Source: a virus. From it: a DNA stretch of 21,256 bases. The notes under the pieces are model-generated. The model saw only the letters and a list, made by a program, of their open reading frames with translations, was not told where the DNA came from and did not search any database. This document shows, one piece after another, positions 7,491 through 14,593 of the stretch. The stretch is from positions 1 through 21,256 of IMG/VR virus record IMGVR_UViG_3300042544_002011, one strand, 5' to 3'. A program made the translations under genes and the position numbers. Every line of letters begins with the position of its first letter. Position 1 is the stretch's first letter.

Positions 7491-8152
7491 TGCCATACTT
7501 AAACGCCAACATTCCTGTTTTTCATGCTTATTTAAGCAGTGATTTTCTTTATAATCATACTAAAGCTGAAAAAGAGTATATTTCGTGTGAAGTTTTCGGA
7601 GTTACCTCATTAACTCGCCGCTGCCTTACATTTCAAGTAATGACGGAGTATGGCTCTAGACATGATAGAGTTCCTATTCAATATCTGACACTAGAACCTA
7701 AACACTCTAACTATCCTTTAGATTGGCTGCAACTTTGGGATTGTTACTCAAATGTCTTGTCTGTAACAAGATATGAGTATCATAAGAACGCCGCTGTTGA
7801 AGTTCAGCTCAAGAATCACGAATGGGTTAAGGGCAAATACTTATTCACAATAGACTGGCATGACAATCCTGATTGCGCTCTAGGTTATTCTGAAATGGCT
7901 GGAGGACACAAATGCGGCCATCTTATTTGGGGTCTTCAAGACTCAACAGGTAAAGAATGTAATCAATTATTCTTTCAGCCAAATAATAGAGTTGTTTGGA
8001 GAGATGGTGGCGCTTTTATCGCTAAAAAATTAGAGAAACCAGATTGGAAAGTCTTTGATAAAGAGTTCACTTGCGAAGGTAAAGGCAAGTGGGTCGCTTT
8101 AGATAACGACGATTACTTCTATCAATTCAAAGAATCTGATAAAAAAGTGTAA
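7490..8152 (+). CDS. Conserved phage protein of unknown function
   Basis: This 220-residue protein is of a type I recall as a conserved hypothetical in many large myoviruses, with the opening MPYLNANIPVFHAYL, the middle PLDWLQLWDCYS and YLFTIDWHDNPD, and the later QPNNRVVWRDGGAF. It contains two Cys/His-containing loops (GGHKCGH and FTCEGKGKW) and many Trp/Tyr residues, suggesting a compact beta domain. It has no signal peptide or membrane helix. The start is in a TAATG junction. It is the last gene before the curli block, with an 11-base gap, so the curli genes may be read through from here. Family resemblance is from memory, not from a search. Confidence 0.75.
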   Translation: MPYLNANIPVFHAYLSSDFLYNHTKAEKEYISCEVFGVTSLTRRCLTFQVMTEYGSRHDRVPIQYLTLEPKHSNYPLDWLQLWDCYSNVLSVTRYEYHKNAAVEVQLKNHEWVKGKYLFTIDWHDNPDCALGYSEMAGGHKCGHLIWGLQDSTGKECNQLFFQPNNRVVWRDGGAFIAKKLEKPDWKVFDKEFTCEGKGKWVALDNDDYFYQFKESDKKV

Positions 8153-8163
8153 TGGTATGATAA

Positions 8164-8619
8164 GTGAAGAAGGCATTTTTTCTAATTTTATTTATTTTTA
8201 TTTCCAGCTTGCGTGGAAGCGAGATGGTTCATGCCTTCAAGTCTCCGTTTTTCAATGGAGTTAACTATTCTGGACACGCTCTTACAGTAGAGAATTTAGC
8301 TCGTACCCGCAAGCAAGCCGTTAAAGATAACTTAAAGGCTGATCTTGAACAGAAGAAGATTCAAGAGACAAACACTCCGCTCAATACTTTCATAAATAAC
8401 TTACAAGCAAGAATTTATTCTCAGCTTGCTTCTCAAGTTACAGATCAGATTTTTAATTCAAACGGCGAAACGTTTGGGATTATCAACTTACAAGGTGGCG
8501 CAACCGTTACTTGGCAAAAGAACGGCGACTTAGTAACGCTTTATATCAATGACCCAGCAACAGGCAGTTCGACACAGATTCAGCTTCCTGTTGGAGTCCT
8601 CAAACCAGGAGGTGGTTAA
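8164..8619 (+). CDS. csgF: CsgF-like curli assembly protein
   Basis: This 151-residue protein has a signal peptide (KKAFFLILFIFISSLRG). The mature N-terminus VHAFKSPFFNGVNYSGHAL parallels E. coli CsgF TFQFRNPNFGGNPNNGAFL, the segment that inserts into the CsgG channel. The middle (NTFINNLQARIYSQLASQV) and the C-terminal strand pair (WQKNGDLVTLYINDPATG then SSTQIQLPVG) also follow CsgF. The start is GTG at 8164; no ATG fits this frame and no Shine-Dalgarno is seen, so expression may depend on read-through from upstream. In bacteria CsgF caps the CsgG pore and couples export to fibre nucleation. csgG follows 2 bases after the stop. Its presence in a phage context is the unusual point. Confidence 0.88.
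   Translation: MKKAFFLILFIFISSLRGSEMVHAFKSPFFNGVNYSGHALTVENLARTRKQAVKDNLKADLEQKKIQETNTPLNTFINNLQARIYSQLASQVTDQIFNSNGETFGIINLQGGATVTWQKNGDLVTLYINDPATGSSTQIQLPVGVLKPGGG
8607..8613 (+). promoter_or_regulatory. Strong Shine-Dalgarno of csgG
   Basis: AGGAGGT lies 8 bases before the csgG ATG at 8622, inside the last codons of csgF (encoding the Gly-rich C-terminus). It is the strongest ribosome-binding site in the block. It implies that the pore protein is made efficiently even if the GTG-started csgF is weak. Confidence 0.7.
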
Positions 8620-8621
8620 GA

Positions 8622-9416
8622 ATGAAATGGGTAATGCCATTTTTAATTCTTTTCTTGGCTGGTTGCTCATCTTTCCCGCAAAAACCCGCCATATTAGAAA
8701 AGCCGAAGCTGCAAGCTCCACCCTTGGAGCAGCAGCTAAAGAACTTGCCGCCGCCTGAAAGCCCAAGAATCAGCATTGCTGTTTATTCCTTCGTCGATAA
8801 GACTGGACAGCGCAAGACGGTAGATTCTTACGCCTCTTTCTCATCTGCCGTTACGCAAGGAGCGGAAAGCTGGCTTATAGACGCTTTGCGCGTGGCTGGC
8901 AGTGGCAAATGGTTTCAGGTGCTAGAGCGCACCAGTTTGGATAATATCATTAGAGAACGGCAGCTAATCAACCAAACAAGAGAAACATTTCAAGGTAGAG
9001 ACGCCGAAAAGCTAACTCCTATGCTTTTTGCTGGCATTATTGCGGAAGGCGGCATCATCGGATATGACACCAACATAATTACTGGTGGTGCTGGCGCAAG
9101 CGTTCTTGGTATATCTGCAAGCTCGCAGTACCGTAAAGACGTTGTTACAGTTTCGCTTCGTTTCGTTAGCGTACAAACAGGCGAGATATTACTTAGTGTA
9201 GCTGTAACTAAAACAATTTCTAGTGTCGCGGTTTCAGGCAACCTATTCAAGTTCTATGAACACGGCGTAACTCCTGTGGAATCTGAACTTGGATTAACTG
9301 CCAATGAACCAAATACAATAGCTGTTAGAAGTGCTATCGAACAAGCAGTGATAGAAATAGTAGATCAAGGAGATAAATCGGGACTCTGGAAATATAAAAC
9401 CCCACAAAAACAATGA
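8622..9416 (+). CDS. csgG: CsgG-like outer-membrane curli secretion pore lipoprotein
   Basis: This 264-residue lipoprotein has lipobox LAGC with lipidated Cys15. It follows E. coli CsgG nearly end to end: SIAVYSFVDKTGQ, FSSAVTQGAESWLIDAL, WFQVLERTSLDNIIRERQLI, AGIIAEGGIIGYDTN, GGAGASVLGISASSQY, then VSLRFVSVQTGEIL, TANEP and GLWKY. Length matches the family, and both hairpins of the 36-strand barrel appear present. In the constriction loop the Phe is kept (Phe73, E. coli Phe56). The neighbouring Asn is Ser72, and the Tyr position is ambiguous because the loop is one residue longer, so pore selectivity may differ. It should form a nonameric pore for unfolded curli-type subunits. It is coupled to csgF (2-base gap) and to the curlin-like gene (ATGA). 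Confidence 0.93.
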   Translation: MKWVMPFLILFLAGCSSFPQKPAILEKPKLQAPPLEQQLKNLPPPESPRISIAVYSFVDKTGQRKTVDSYASFSSAVTQGAESWLIDALRVAGSGKWFQVLERTSLDNIIRERQLINQTRETFQGRDAEKLTPMLFAGIIAEGGIIGYDTNIITGGAGASVLGISASSQYRKDVVTVSLRFVSVQTGEILLSVAVTKTISSVAVSGNLFKFYEHGVTPVESELGLTANEPNTIAVRSAIEQAVIEIVDQGDKSGLWKYKTPQKQ

Positions 9417-10129
9417 AAATCAAACTCTTAGCCTTATATGTATTTTTATCCGCCCTTTGCTTTGGGCAGAATCAAATCTACATCAACCAAATCACCACTA
9501 CTGGTACAACAACTATTGTTCAAACTGGTAGCGTTAATAAAATTGGTTCGTCTGGCACACCCAGCGAAATAACATCCGACAACCTCTCTTTTGAGATGAG
9601 ACAAGTTGGAGACAACAACGATGCTAACTTTTCCATGATCGGTAACAACTTGACCCTTAAATCTATTACTACTGGTAATAGCAATAACCTAAAGATGTTC
9701 ACAAATGGAGCAAATAACGATATTGATCTTACCTTCACTGGCAACTCAAATACATTCTTGCTTAATAAAGACGCTATCGCCAACAGCACAGATAAAGCTA
9801 CTACTGTTGATGGCGATGTTAAATTCGCTGTTACTGGTAACAGTAACGTAATGAAAGTTGGAATTGATGATGGTAAATATAACAAATTAGATTATCTCAT
9901 CACTGGTTCCAGCAATTTATTAACCACAACTCAGGCAGGTAATCCGGGCGGAAACGCTGCTGGCAGTGGTCACAGTCAAGTTGTAACTGTTTTAGGAAGC
10001 TCAAACACAATGAACTTCCAGCAAGCAGGTTCAGAAAAGCAAACTTTGACCTACAATTTGACTGGCAGCTTCAATACAGTTACTATTCAGCAAAGCACAA
10101 CTGCTGCTAGTTTACCTCCGATTCCTTAA
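9413..10129 (+). CDS. Curlin-repeat (CsgA/CsgB-like) secreted amyloid-type protein
   Basis: This 238-residue protein has a signal peptide (KIKLLALYVFLSALCFG, cleavage before QNQ). The mature part is about ten short Asn/Ser/Gly-rich repeats of the form x-G-x-x-N-x-hydrophobic-x-hydrophobic. Examples are QTGSVNKIG, QVGDNNDANFSM, TGNSNNLKMF, NGANNDIDLTF, TGNSNTFLL, TGNSNVMKV, TGSSNLLTT, LGSSNTMNFQQAG and TGSFNTVTIQQ. Classic curlin units are S-x5-Q-x-G-x-G-N-x-A-x3-Q; here several copies keep the Gly/Asn core but lose many of the Gln ladder residues. It is placed directly after csgFG, so it is the natural substrate of the pore. Starts in ATGA with csgG and ends in TAATG with the FecR gene. It could alternatively be a nucleator (CsgB role); no second curlin gene is seen. 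Confidence 0.8.
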   Translation: MKIKLLALYVFLSALCFGQNQIYINQITTTGTTTIVQTGSVNKIGSSGTPSEITSDNLSFEMRQVGDNNDANFSMIGNNLTLKSITTGNSNNLKMFTNGANNDIDLTFTGNSNTFLLNKDAIANSTDKATTVDGDVKFAVTGNSNVMKVGIDDGKYNKLDYLITGSSNLLTTTQAGNPGGNAAGSGHSQVVTVLGSSNTMNFQQAGSEKQTLTYNLTGSFNTVTIQQSTTAASLPPIP

Positions 10130-11304
10130 TGAGATTTGCCGTTATATTTTTATTAACGGCTTTATCTCTTTTTGGTTCATCTGGTAAAATAGTAGAGGCT
10201 ACTGGCCCAACTCAAATTACCAGAGATAAGAGCAAGATTGATGGTAAAGCTAACGTTGGGGTTGAGATGTACGACACAATCGAAACACTTCAATCTCGCG
10301 TTGGCATTACTTTTGAAGACGACACAAGAGTCCAGATTACAGAGTTCTCTAAATTAAAAATCGACGAGTTCGTTTATGACCCATCGAGCGGCAAAGGTTC
10401 TTTGTCAATCAAAGCTGCATCGGGAACAGTCAGATATACTTCTGGACTCATAGCGAAGAATAGTAGAGAAAATATAAAAATCAAAACTCCAACTGCTGTT
10501 GTTTCAGTTAGAGGAACAGATTTCTCGATGAGCGTAGGAGAAGACGGTAAAAGTTTAATTGTTCTTTTGCCGTCTCTTCCGTCGCTAACTGGCGCTTCAC
10601 CAGTTGTAGGCTCGATTGAAGTTGCCAACTCTAGCGGTACAGTTGTGTTGAATCAGGCTTACCAAGCAACATTTATCTCCTCTGCTTTCTCTAATCCAAC
10701 AGCTCCAGTTATTCTAGACTTGAATGACGAGTCTAAGATCAATAATAATCTTCTGGTAGAGAGTAACAAATCTATTACTAAGAATAGTAAAGAAACAAAA
10801 AAAGTTTCGTCTGAAAAAGATAAAGTCGAAGACAAGAAAGACGACAAATCAAATAAGAAAACCGTCGATACTAAAACTCAAGTGGCGCAACAAACTGTTT
10901 CTGAAACAGTAACAGAAGCCGCCAGCGCAACAGCAGACGCGCCGCCTCCACCTAAACAAGAAACAGAAGTTGCCCAAATAAAATTGGACGCTAAAATAGA
11001 AGCTCCAACAGTTGAAGCTCCAAAAGTAGAAGTTCAAACACCAGTGGTTGTTAAAGAAGTTCCTAAAATTGAAGTTCCTTCGATCACGAATCCAATTCAG
11101 ACAAATAATATAACATCAGGAACAACTACCGTTAACAACGGATTCACTACTGATGGAAAATACGCTTCATTATCTCTATCTACTGATAAAGGTGTAATCA
11201 AATTTACCACCAAATACGACGCTAACTCTACCGTTACTGTTAATGGTCAAGCTTACGTTTTAAACTACGGTGAAAAAAGTAAAGTTTACATTACTCAGAG
11301 ATGA
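10129..11304 (+). CDS. Secreted FecR-domain protein with Lys- and Pro-rich linker
   Basis: This 391-residue protein has a signal peptide (RFAVIFLLTALSLFG). A FecR domain covers about residues 20-200: GVEMYDTIETLQSRVGITFEDD, then VQITEFSKLKIDEFVYD, ASGTVRYTSG, and the hallmark IKTPTAVVSVRGTDFSM at 118-134. Next comes a Lys/Asp/Glu-rich, probably disordered region (about 205-250), then a Pro/Glu/Val/Lys-rich stretch (about 270-320). A short C-terminal beta domain (about 340-391) closes the protein. This is not the sigma-regulator FecR with a cytoplasmic helix: no inner-membrane segment follows the domain. Such secreted FecR proteins are often encoded next to CHASE2-cyclases, as here (ATGA junction). 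A periplasmic ligand or partner for the CHASE2 sensor is a reasonable inference; the linker length would allow spanning the periplasm. Confidence 0.82.
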   Translation: MRFAVIFLLTALSLFGSSGKIVEATGPTQITRDKSKIDGKANVGVEMYDTIETLQSRVGITFEDDTRVQITEFSKLKIDEFVYDPSSGKGSLSIKAASGTVRYTSGLIAKNSRENIKIKTPTAVVSVRGTDFSMSVGEDGKSLIVLLPSLPSLTGASPVVGSIEVANSSGTVVLNQAYQATFISSAFSNPTAPVILDLNDESKINNNLLVESNKSITKNSKETKKVSSEKDKVEDKKDDKSNKKTVDTKTQVAQQTVSETVTEAASATADAPPPPKQETEVAQIKLDAKIEAPTVEAPKVEVQTPVVVKEVPKIEVPSITNPIQTNNITSGTTTVNNGFTTDGKYASLSLSTDKGVIKFTTKYDANSTVTVNGQAYVLNYGEKSKVYITQR

Positions 11305-13349
11305 AGAAATATAGAATCTATACAGCAATCGCATCACTGTTGGTTTTAATTTGTCTAGTAACTTTAAGAGTTCAAGACCCGTTCTTCATTGAGACGGCGA
11401 GATTAAAAGCCTTAGATTACTATCAGATCACTCAAGAGAAAGTCCAAAGTGAAAGTGTTGTTGTAGTAGAGATAGATGAGAAGACTCTTGAGAAGCATGG
11501 TCAATGGCCTTTCCCAAGACAAATCTTAGCCGACGCAATAACAAAGGCATTTGATAACGGAGCAGAGATTGTCGTGTTGCCGATTATTTTTGCTGAGAGT
11601 GACCGATTCAATGGAGACGCCGCACTAAAAGAAACTTTCGGCAAGTATCCTGTAATCATTAGTCAATCTGCGGCAAATAAAGGAAAAGGCTCACCTGTGC
11701 CAAGAGGCGTAGCAGTTGTTGGCAGTGGCATCAATGATTGGCTATTTGATTACTCTGCGGCGATTGGGCCGACAAAAGAACTTGGCGAAGCTGCTGCTGG
11801 CGTTGGTATGCTCTTAACTGCGCCCGAAGTTGATGGCGTAGTAAGAAGATTACCGCTGATCGTTCAAGTGAACAAAGAGTTTTACCCAACACTGCCATTA
11901 GAAATTTTGCGCGTAGCTTCAAATGACCCAAGTTACCAAGCAAAAGTTAATCAAGCTGGCGTATCTGCCGTTCGTATTCCTAAATTTAAAACAATTAAAA
12001 CTGACGAGAATGGGCGAGTTTGGTTGAATTTCAAATACACCTTTGAGTCTTTTTCATTTACCAAAGAAGATTGGTCAGCAGTTAAAGGCAAGATCGTGAT
12101 GATTGCGCCAACAGCAGAAGGTCTTTCCAACACTGTCGCAACATCAGTTAATATCAAGAATGGTTACGAAATACCGCTTTTTGCCGCTCAAATGCTGCTA
12201 GATGACTCAAGACTCGAAAGACCGTCTGAATTCAATTTGTACGAGGTTCTGTATGGCACTCTTGCTGCATTGTTAGTTATAGTCACGTTCATTTGGCTGA
12301 ATTACTTAGTTTGCGCTGGATTATCCATCGGTTTGATGGTTGCACCAGTCATTTATGGCGTCAAAGCCTTTGGCAATGGACTACTTTTTGATTATAGTTG
12401 GATAGTCTTTACCCTTTTCATCTGCTTCTCTGTGTCTGCGTTCATGCGTTTCATCAATGAGTTTAAACAGAAGCAACAAATCAGAAAGCAGTTTGAACAC
12501 TATCTTGCTCCTGCGATGGTTAAAAAGCTCCAAACTAATCCAGAACTATTAAAACTTGGCGGTGAAACAAAAGACTTGACAATCCTTTTCTCTGACGTTC
12601 GCGGCTTCACTGCACTTAGCGAGCATTTCAAGACTGATCCTCAAGGATTAACTTCTTTGATTAACCGTTACATGACTCCTATGCTCAAGCTGGTTATGAG
12701 CAAAGATGGAACTGTTGACAAACTAATTGGTGATGCGGTTATGGCTTTTTGGAACGCGCCTGTTGATGTAGCGCGCCACAAAGAATTAGCTATTGAGTGC
12801 GCTGTTGAGATGTTCGTGAAACTCGATGAGTTAAATAAACAACTCGCACTAGAAAAATTGCCGCAACTTTCCATTGGCGTTGGCGTCAACTCTGGCTCCG
12901 TTGTTGTTGGAAACATGGGTTCAGAAAATCGTTTCGACTATACTTGCCTTGGAGATGCAGTTAATCTCTCGTCTCGCTTAGAAGGTCAGAGCAAACCTTA
13001 TCACGTTGGCATAGTCATTGGCGAGCAAACGGTGAAAGGCATCGAGAATTCATTCAATTTCCTAGAGTTAGACAACATCGCGGTCAAAGGTAAGAAAGAA
13101 GGGATTAAGATTTATACCGTAATCACGAACGATGAGAAGGCAAATAAGATTGTTTCTCATCACAAGAAGATGATGGATTTCTACTACGCGATGAACTGGG
13201 ACGAAGCAATGATCTACTTGACTAGACTCAAAGCAGAAAATCTAAAGATGATTGAGTATTACGAGATGCTAGAAAGCAGAATCTCTGAACTCAAAACCGC
13301 CAACTTACCCAAAGATTGGGACGGTGTTTATCACGCAACTAGTAAGTAA
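11301..13349 (+). CDS. CHASE2-domain class III adenylate/guanylate cyclase
   Basis: This 682-residue membrane protein has an N-terminal TM at about 7-25. A periplasmic CHASE2 sensor follows (about 30-300; LKALDYYQ, VVVEIDEKTLEKHGQWPFPR, ADAITKAF). TM helices fall at about 310-386, then a class III cyclase at about 420-615. Catalytic residues are all present. Metal-binding Asp432 is in LFSDVRGF and Asp478 in GDAVMAFW. The base-selecting pair is Lys474 and Thr548, and the transition-state pair is Asn555 and Arg559 (NLSSRLEG). Lys/Thr is the class IIIb pattern associated with ATP, so cAMP is the likely product, though GTP use cannot be excluded. A helical tail (about 620-675) follows. The start overlaps the FecR gene stop (ATGA). 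The stop abuts a convergent minus-strand gene. Confidence 0.93.
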   Translation: MKKYRIYTAIASLLVLICLVTLRVQDPFFIETARLKALDYYQITQEKVQSESVVVVEIDEKTLEKHGQWPFPRQILADAITKAFDNGAEIVVLPIIFAESDRFNGDAALKETFGKYPVIISQSAANKGKGSPVPRGVAVVGSGINDWLFDYSAAIGPTKELGEAAAGVGMLLTAPEVDGVVRRLPLIVQVNKEFYPTLPLEILRVASNDPSYQAKVNQAGVSAVRIPKFKTIKTDENGRVWLNFKYTFESFSFTKEDWSAVKGKIVMIAPTAEGLSNTVATSVNIKNGYEIPLFAAQMLLDDSRLERPSEFNLYEVLYGTLAALLVIVTFIWLNYLVCAGLSIGLMVAPVIYGVKAFGNGLLFDYSWIVFTLFICFSVSAFMRFINEFKQKQQIRKQFEHYLAPAMVKKLQTNPELLKLGGETKDLTILFSDVRGFTALSEHFKTDPQGLTSLINRYMTPMLKLVMSKDGTVDKLIGDAVMAFWNAPVDVARHKELAIECAVEMFVKLDELNKQLALEKLPQLSIGVGVNSGSVVVGNMGSENRFDYTCLGDAVNLSSRLEGQSKPYHVGIVIGEQTVKGIENSFNFLELDNIAVKGKKEGIKIYTVITNDEKANKIVSHHKKMMDFYYAMNWDEAMIYLTRLKAENLKMIEYYEMLESRISELKTANLPKDWDGVYHATSK

Positions 13350-13601
13350 TCAAGAGATTGCGCCAGCTTTTTTGTGCATCTGGATGATCTTATCGAGCAC
13401 TTGGACAGCTAAAGAGAAATTCATTGTGTCGATAGCTTGAATTAAAAGCTTTTTTAAATCATAAAGCTCTTCCTGATCTATTCCGTTAGGTTCGATTCTC
13501 TGAGGAGAAACTAGAGCGACAGGCGAGTTTTTCGCGTAGAGCGAAGCGACATCTTTAACAGATGGCCCAAAAGAAATGGAATTGACAGCAGAAATCTCCA
13601 T
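13350..13601 (-). CDS. Small hypothetical protein, lone leftward gene
   Basis: This 83-residue protein opens MEISAVNSISFGPSVKDVASLYAKN. Its C-terminal half is helical (EELYDLKKLLIQAIDTMNF, then AVQVLDKIIQMHKKAG). It is coded opposite to everything from 4061 to 21256, and its stop directly abuts the cyclase stop. There is no Shine-Dalgarno; TGTAAAAT on the minus strand lies about 10 bases before the ATG and could be a -10 element for a near-leaderless message. Composition looks protein-like and nothing overlaps it, so it is probably real. No family is recognised. Confidence 0.6.
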   Translation of the reverse strand: MEISAVNSISFGPSVKDVASLYAKNSPVALVSPQRIEPNGIDQEELYDLKKLLIQAIDTMNFSLAVQVLDKIIQMHKKAGAIS

Positions 13602-13645
13602 TGTAATTTATTTTACACTTTTTTCAAAAAAAATCCCAAAAACGC

Positions 13646-13673
13646 TTGACATACCCGCCAAAATCACTTTGAT
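13646..13673 (+). promoter_or_regulatory. Promoter of the 13685 gene
   Basis: TTGACA at 13646-13651, a 16-base spacer and TTTGAT at 13668-13673 put transcription start near 13680. The ATG at 13685 would have a leader of only a few bases and no Shine-Dalgarno. The same TTGACA plus 16-base geometry recurs before the RNA/tRNA unit and, with TTGACG as the -35, before rIIA. Confidence 0.55.
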
Positions 13674-13684
13674 CTCTCTTGTAA

Positions 13685-14083
13685 ATGAAATTCACACCCG
13701 AAAATATTACTTCTCTTGAGCCTCATCAAATCTTCGTGTTTGGCAGCAACTTTGCTGGAATTCATGGTGCAGGAGCTGCCGCTCTTGCTCACAAGAAATT
13801 TGGCGCAGTTTGGGGAAAAGGTGTTGGTCTTTATGGTCAATCTTACGCTTTGCCAACCAAAGATCATCAAATCATTACTCTTCATCTTTCTGATATTGAA
13901 TATCAAATTGACTTATTCTTAGGGACTGCTAACTGCTTTCCTCAACTTGAGTTCTTGGTGACTAAGATTGGTTGCGGTCTTGCTGGTTACGATAGTCAAG
14001 ATATTGGTAAATTGTTTCGCGGTAAAGAAATTCCTTCTAACGTTATCTTACCAGAATCATTTCACAAATTCGCTTTTGAATAA
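13685..14083 (+). CDS. Macrodomain-like A1S_2505-family phage protein
   Basis: This 132-residue protein carries the strongly recognisable HQIFVFGSNFAGIHGAGAAA, then AHKKFGAVWGKGVGLYGQSY and ALPTKD, and later FLVTKIGCGLAGY. These glycine-rich loops correspond to the ADP-ribose-binding loops of macrodomains. I recall the family (named after A1S_2505) as frequent in phages and in bacterial genomes. Length is close to a complete single domain. Hydrolysis or binding of ADP-ribose or related nucleotides is expected from the fold but not shown for this family, to my knowledge. Expressed from its own TTGACA promoter with almost no leader. Confidence 0.82.
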   Translation: MKFTPENITSLEPHQIFVFGSNFAGIHGAGAAALAHKKFGAVWGKGVGLYGQSYALPTKDHQIITLHLSDIEYQIDLFLGTANCFPQLEFLVTKIGCGLAGYDSQDIGKLFRGKEIPSNVILPESFHKFAFE

Positions 14084-14097
14084 TTATAAATTAACTT

Positions 14098-14310
14098 ATG
14101 AAAGCAATACTAGAATTTAACTTACCGGATGATAACTATGAGCATATGCGGGCTGTTCATTGCAATCAAGCATGGCATTCATTGTATGAAATTGATTCTA
14201 TGTGTCGCAATATACTGAAGCACGGAAGCGACAATTATAAAACCGTAGACGAACTCGCACATGCTATTCGTACTGAAGCAGGAAATGCTCTTCATCAGGT
14301 CGAGGAATAA
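14098..14310 (+). CDS. Conserved small phage protein (70 aa)
   Basis: The opening MKAILEFNLPDDNYEHMRAV, the middle WHSLYEIDSMCRNILKHG and the ending ELAHAIRTEAGNAL follow a small protein I recall from many tailed phages, always of unknown function. Predicted as a short strand followed by helices. No Shine-Dalgarno precedes the start; an AT-rich TATAAATT lies 5 bases upstream and might act in promoter or S1-dependent initiation. Separated by 14 bases from the macrodomain gene. Confidence 0.8.
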   Translation: MKAILEFNLPDDNYEHMRAVHCNQAWHSLYEIDSMCRNILKHGSDNYKTVDELAHAIRTEAGNALHQVEE

Positions 14311-14335
14311 TTATTGACTTTCTGTAAAAAAACTT

Positions 14336-14578
14336 ATGTTCATCACACTCACCAACAGTTCTCCTACATTAAAAGGAAATCCAATTGTTCTCAACACCGA
14401 TTTTATCGTAAGCATCTTTCGCACCCCTGTTACTAGAATGGACTACACGGTTGACGAAGTAACTTATATTAATTGCCCACCACACGGTACGTGGGAAGTT
14501 CAAGAATCGGTCGAAGAAGTTGTTGCTCTAATTGAAAAATCAACAGCAGAAAAGAAAAAATTCCAGACAACTGTTTAA
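14336..14578 (+). CDS. FlbD-like small beta protein
   Basis: This 80-residue protein has the FlbD-type layout: MFITLTNSSPTLKGNPIVLN, IVSIFRTPVTRMDYTVDEVTYI, then WEVQESVEEVVALIEK. FlbD domains are small all-beta folds with a C-terminal helix, found in flagellar operons and often in phages. No flagellar genes are nearby, so a flagellar role is not suggested. The leader (CTGTAAAAAAACTTATG) lacks a Shine-Dalgarno and resembles other AT-rich leaders in this block. Function unknown. Confidence 0.7.
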   Translation: MFITLTNSSPTLKGNPIVLNTDFIVSIFRTPVTRMDYTVDEVTYINCPPHGTWEVQESVEEVVALIEKSTAEKKKFQTTV

Positions 14579-14593
14579 AAGGAGATCGCTGAT

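Noticed and set aside
9520-9885. 121-codon leftward frame opposite the curlin-repeat gene
   Set aside because: Mirror of a repetitive coding region; no start signals and low-complexity Leu/Ser/Pro translation.
4061-13349. Prophage moron or host genomic island
   Set aside because: No integrase, repressor, att-like duplication or host gene is visible, and flanks on both sides are phage-like; cannot be fully excluded without more sequence.
14085-14092. T4-type late promoter TATAAATT
   Set aside because: Only 5 bases from the ATG, in an AT-rich gap, and no other convincing copies before structural genes; not enough to call.
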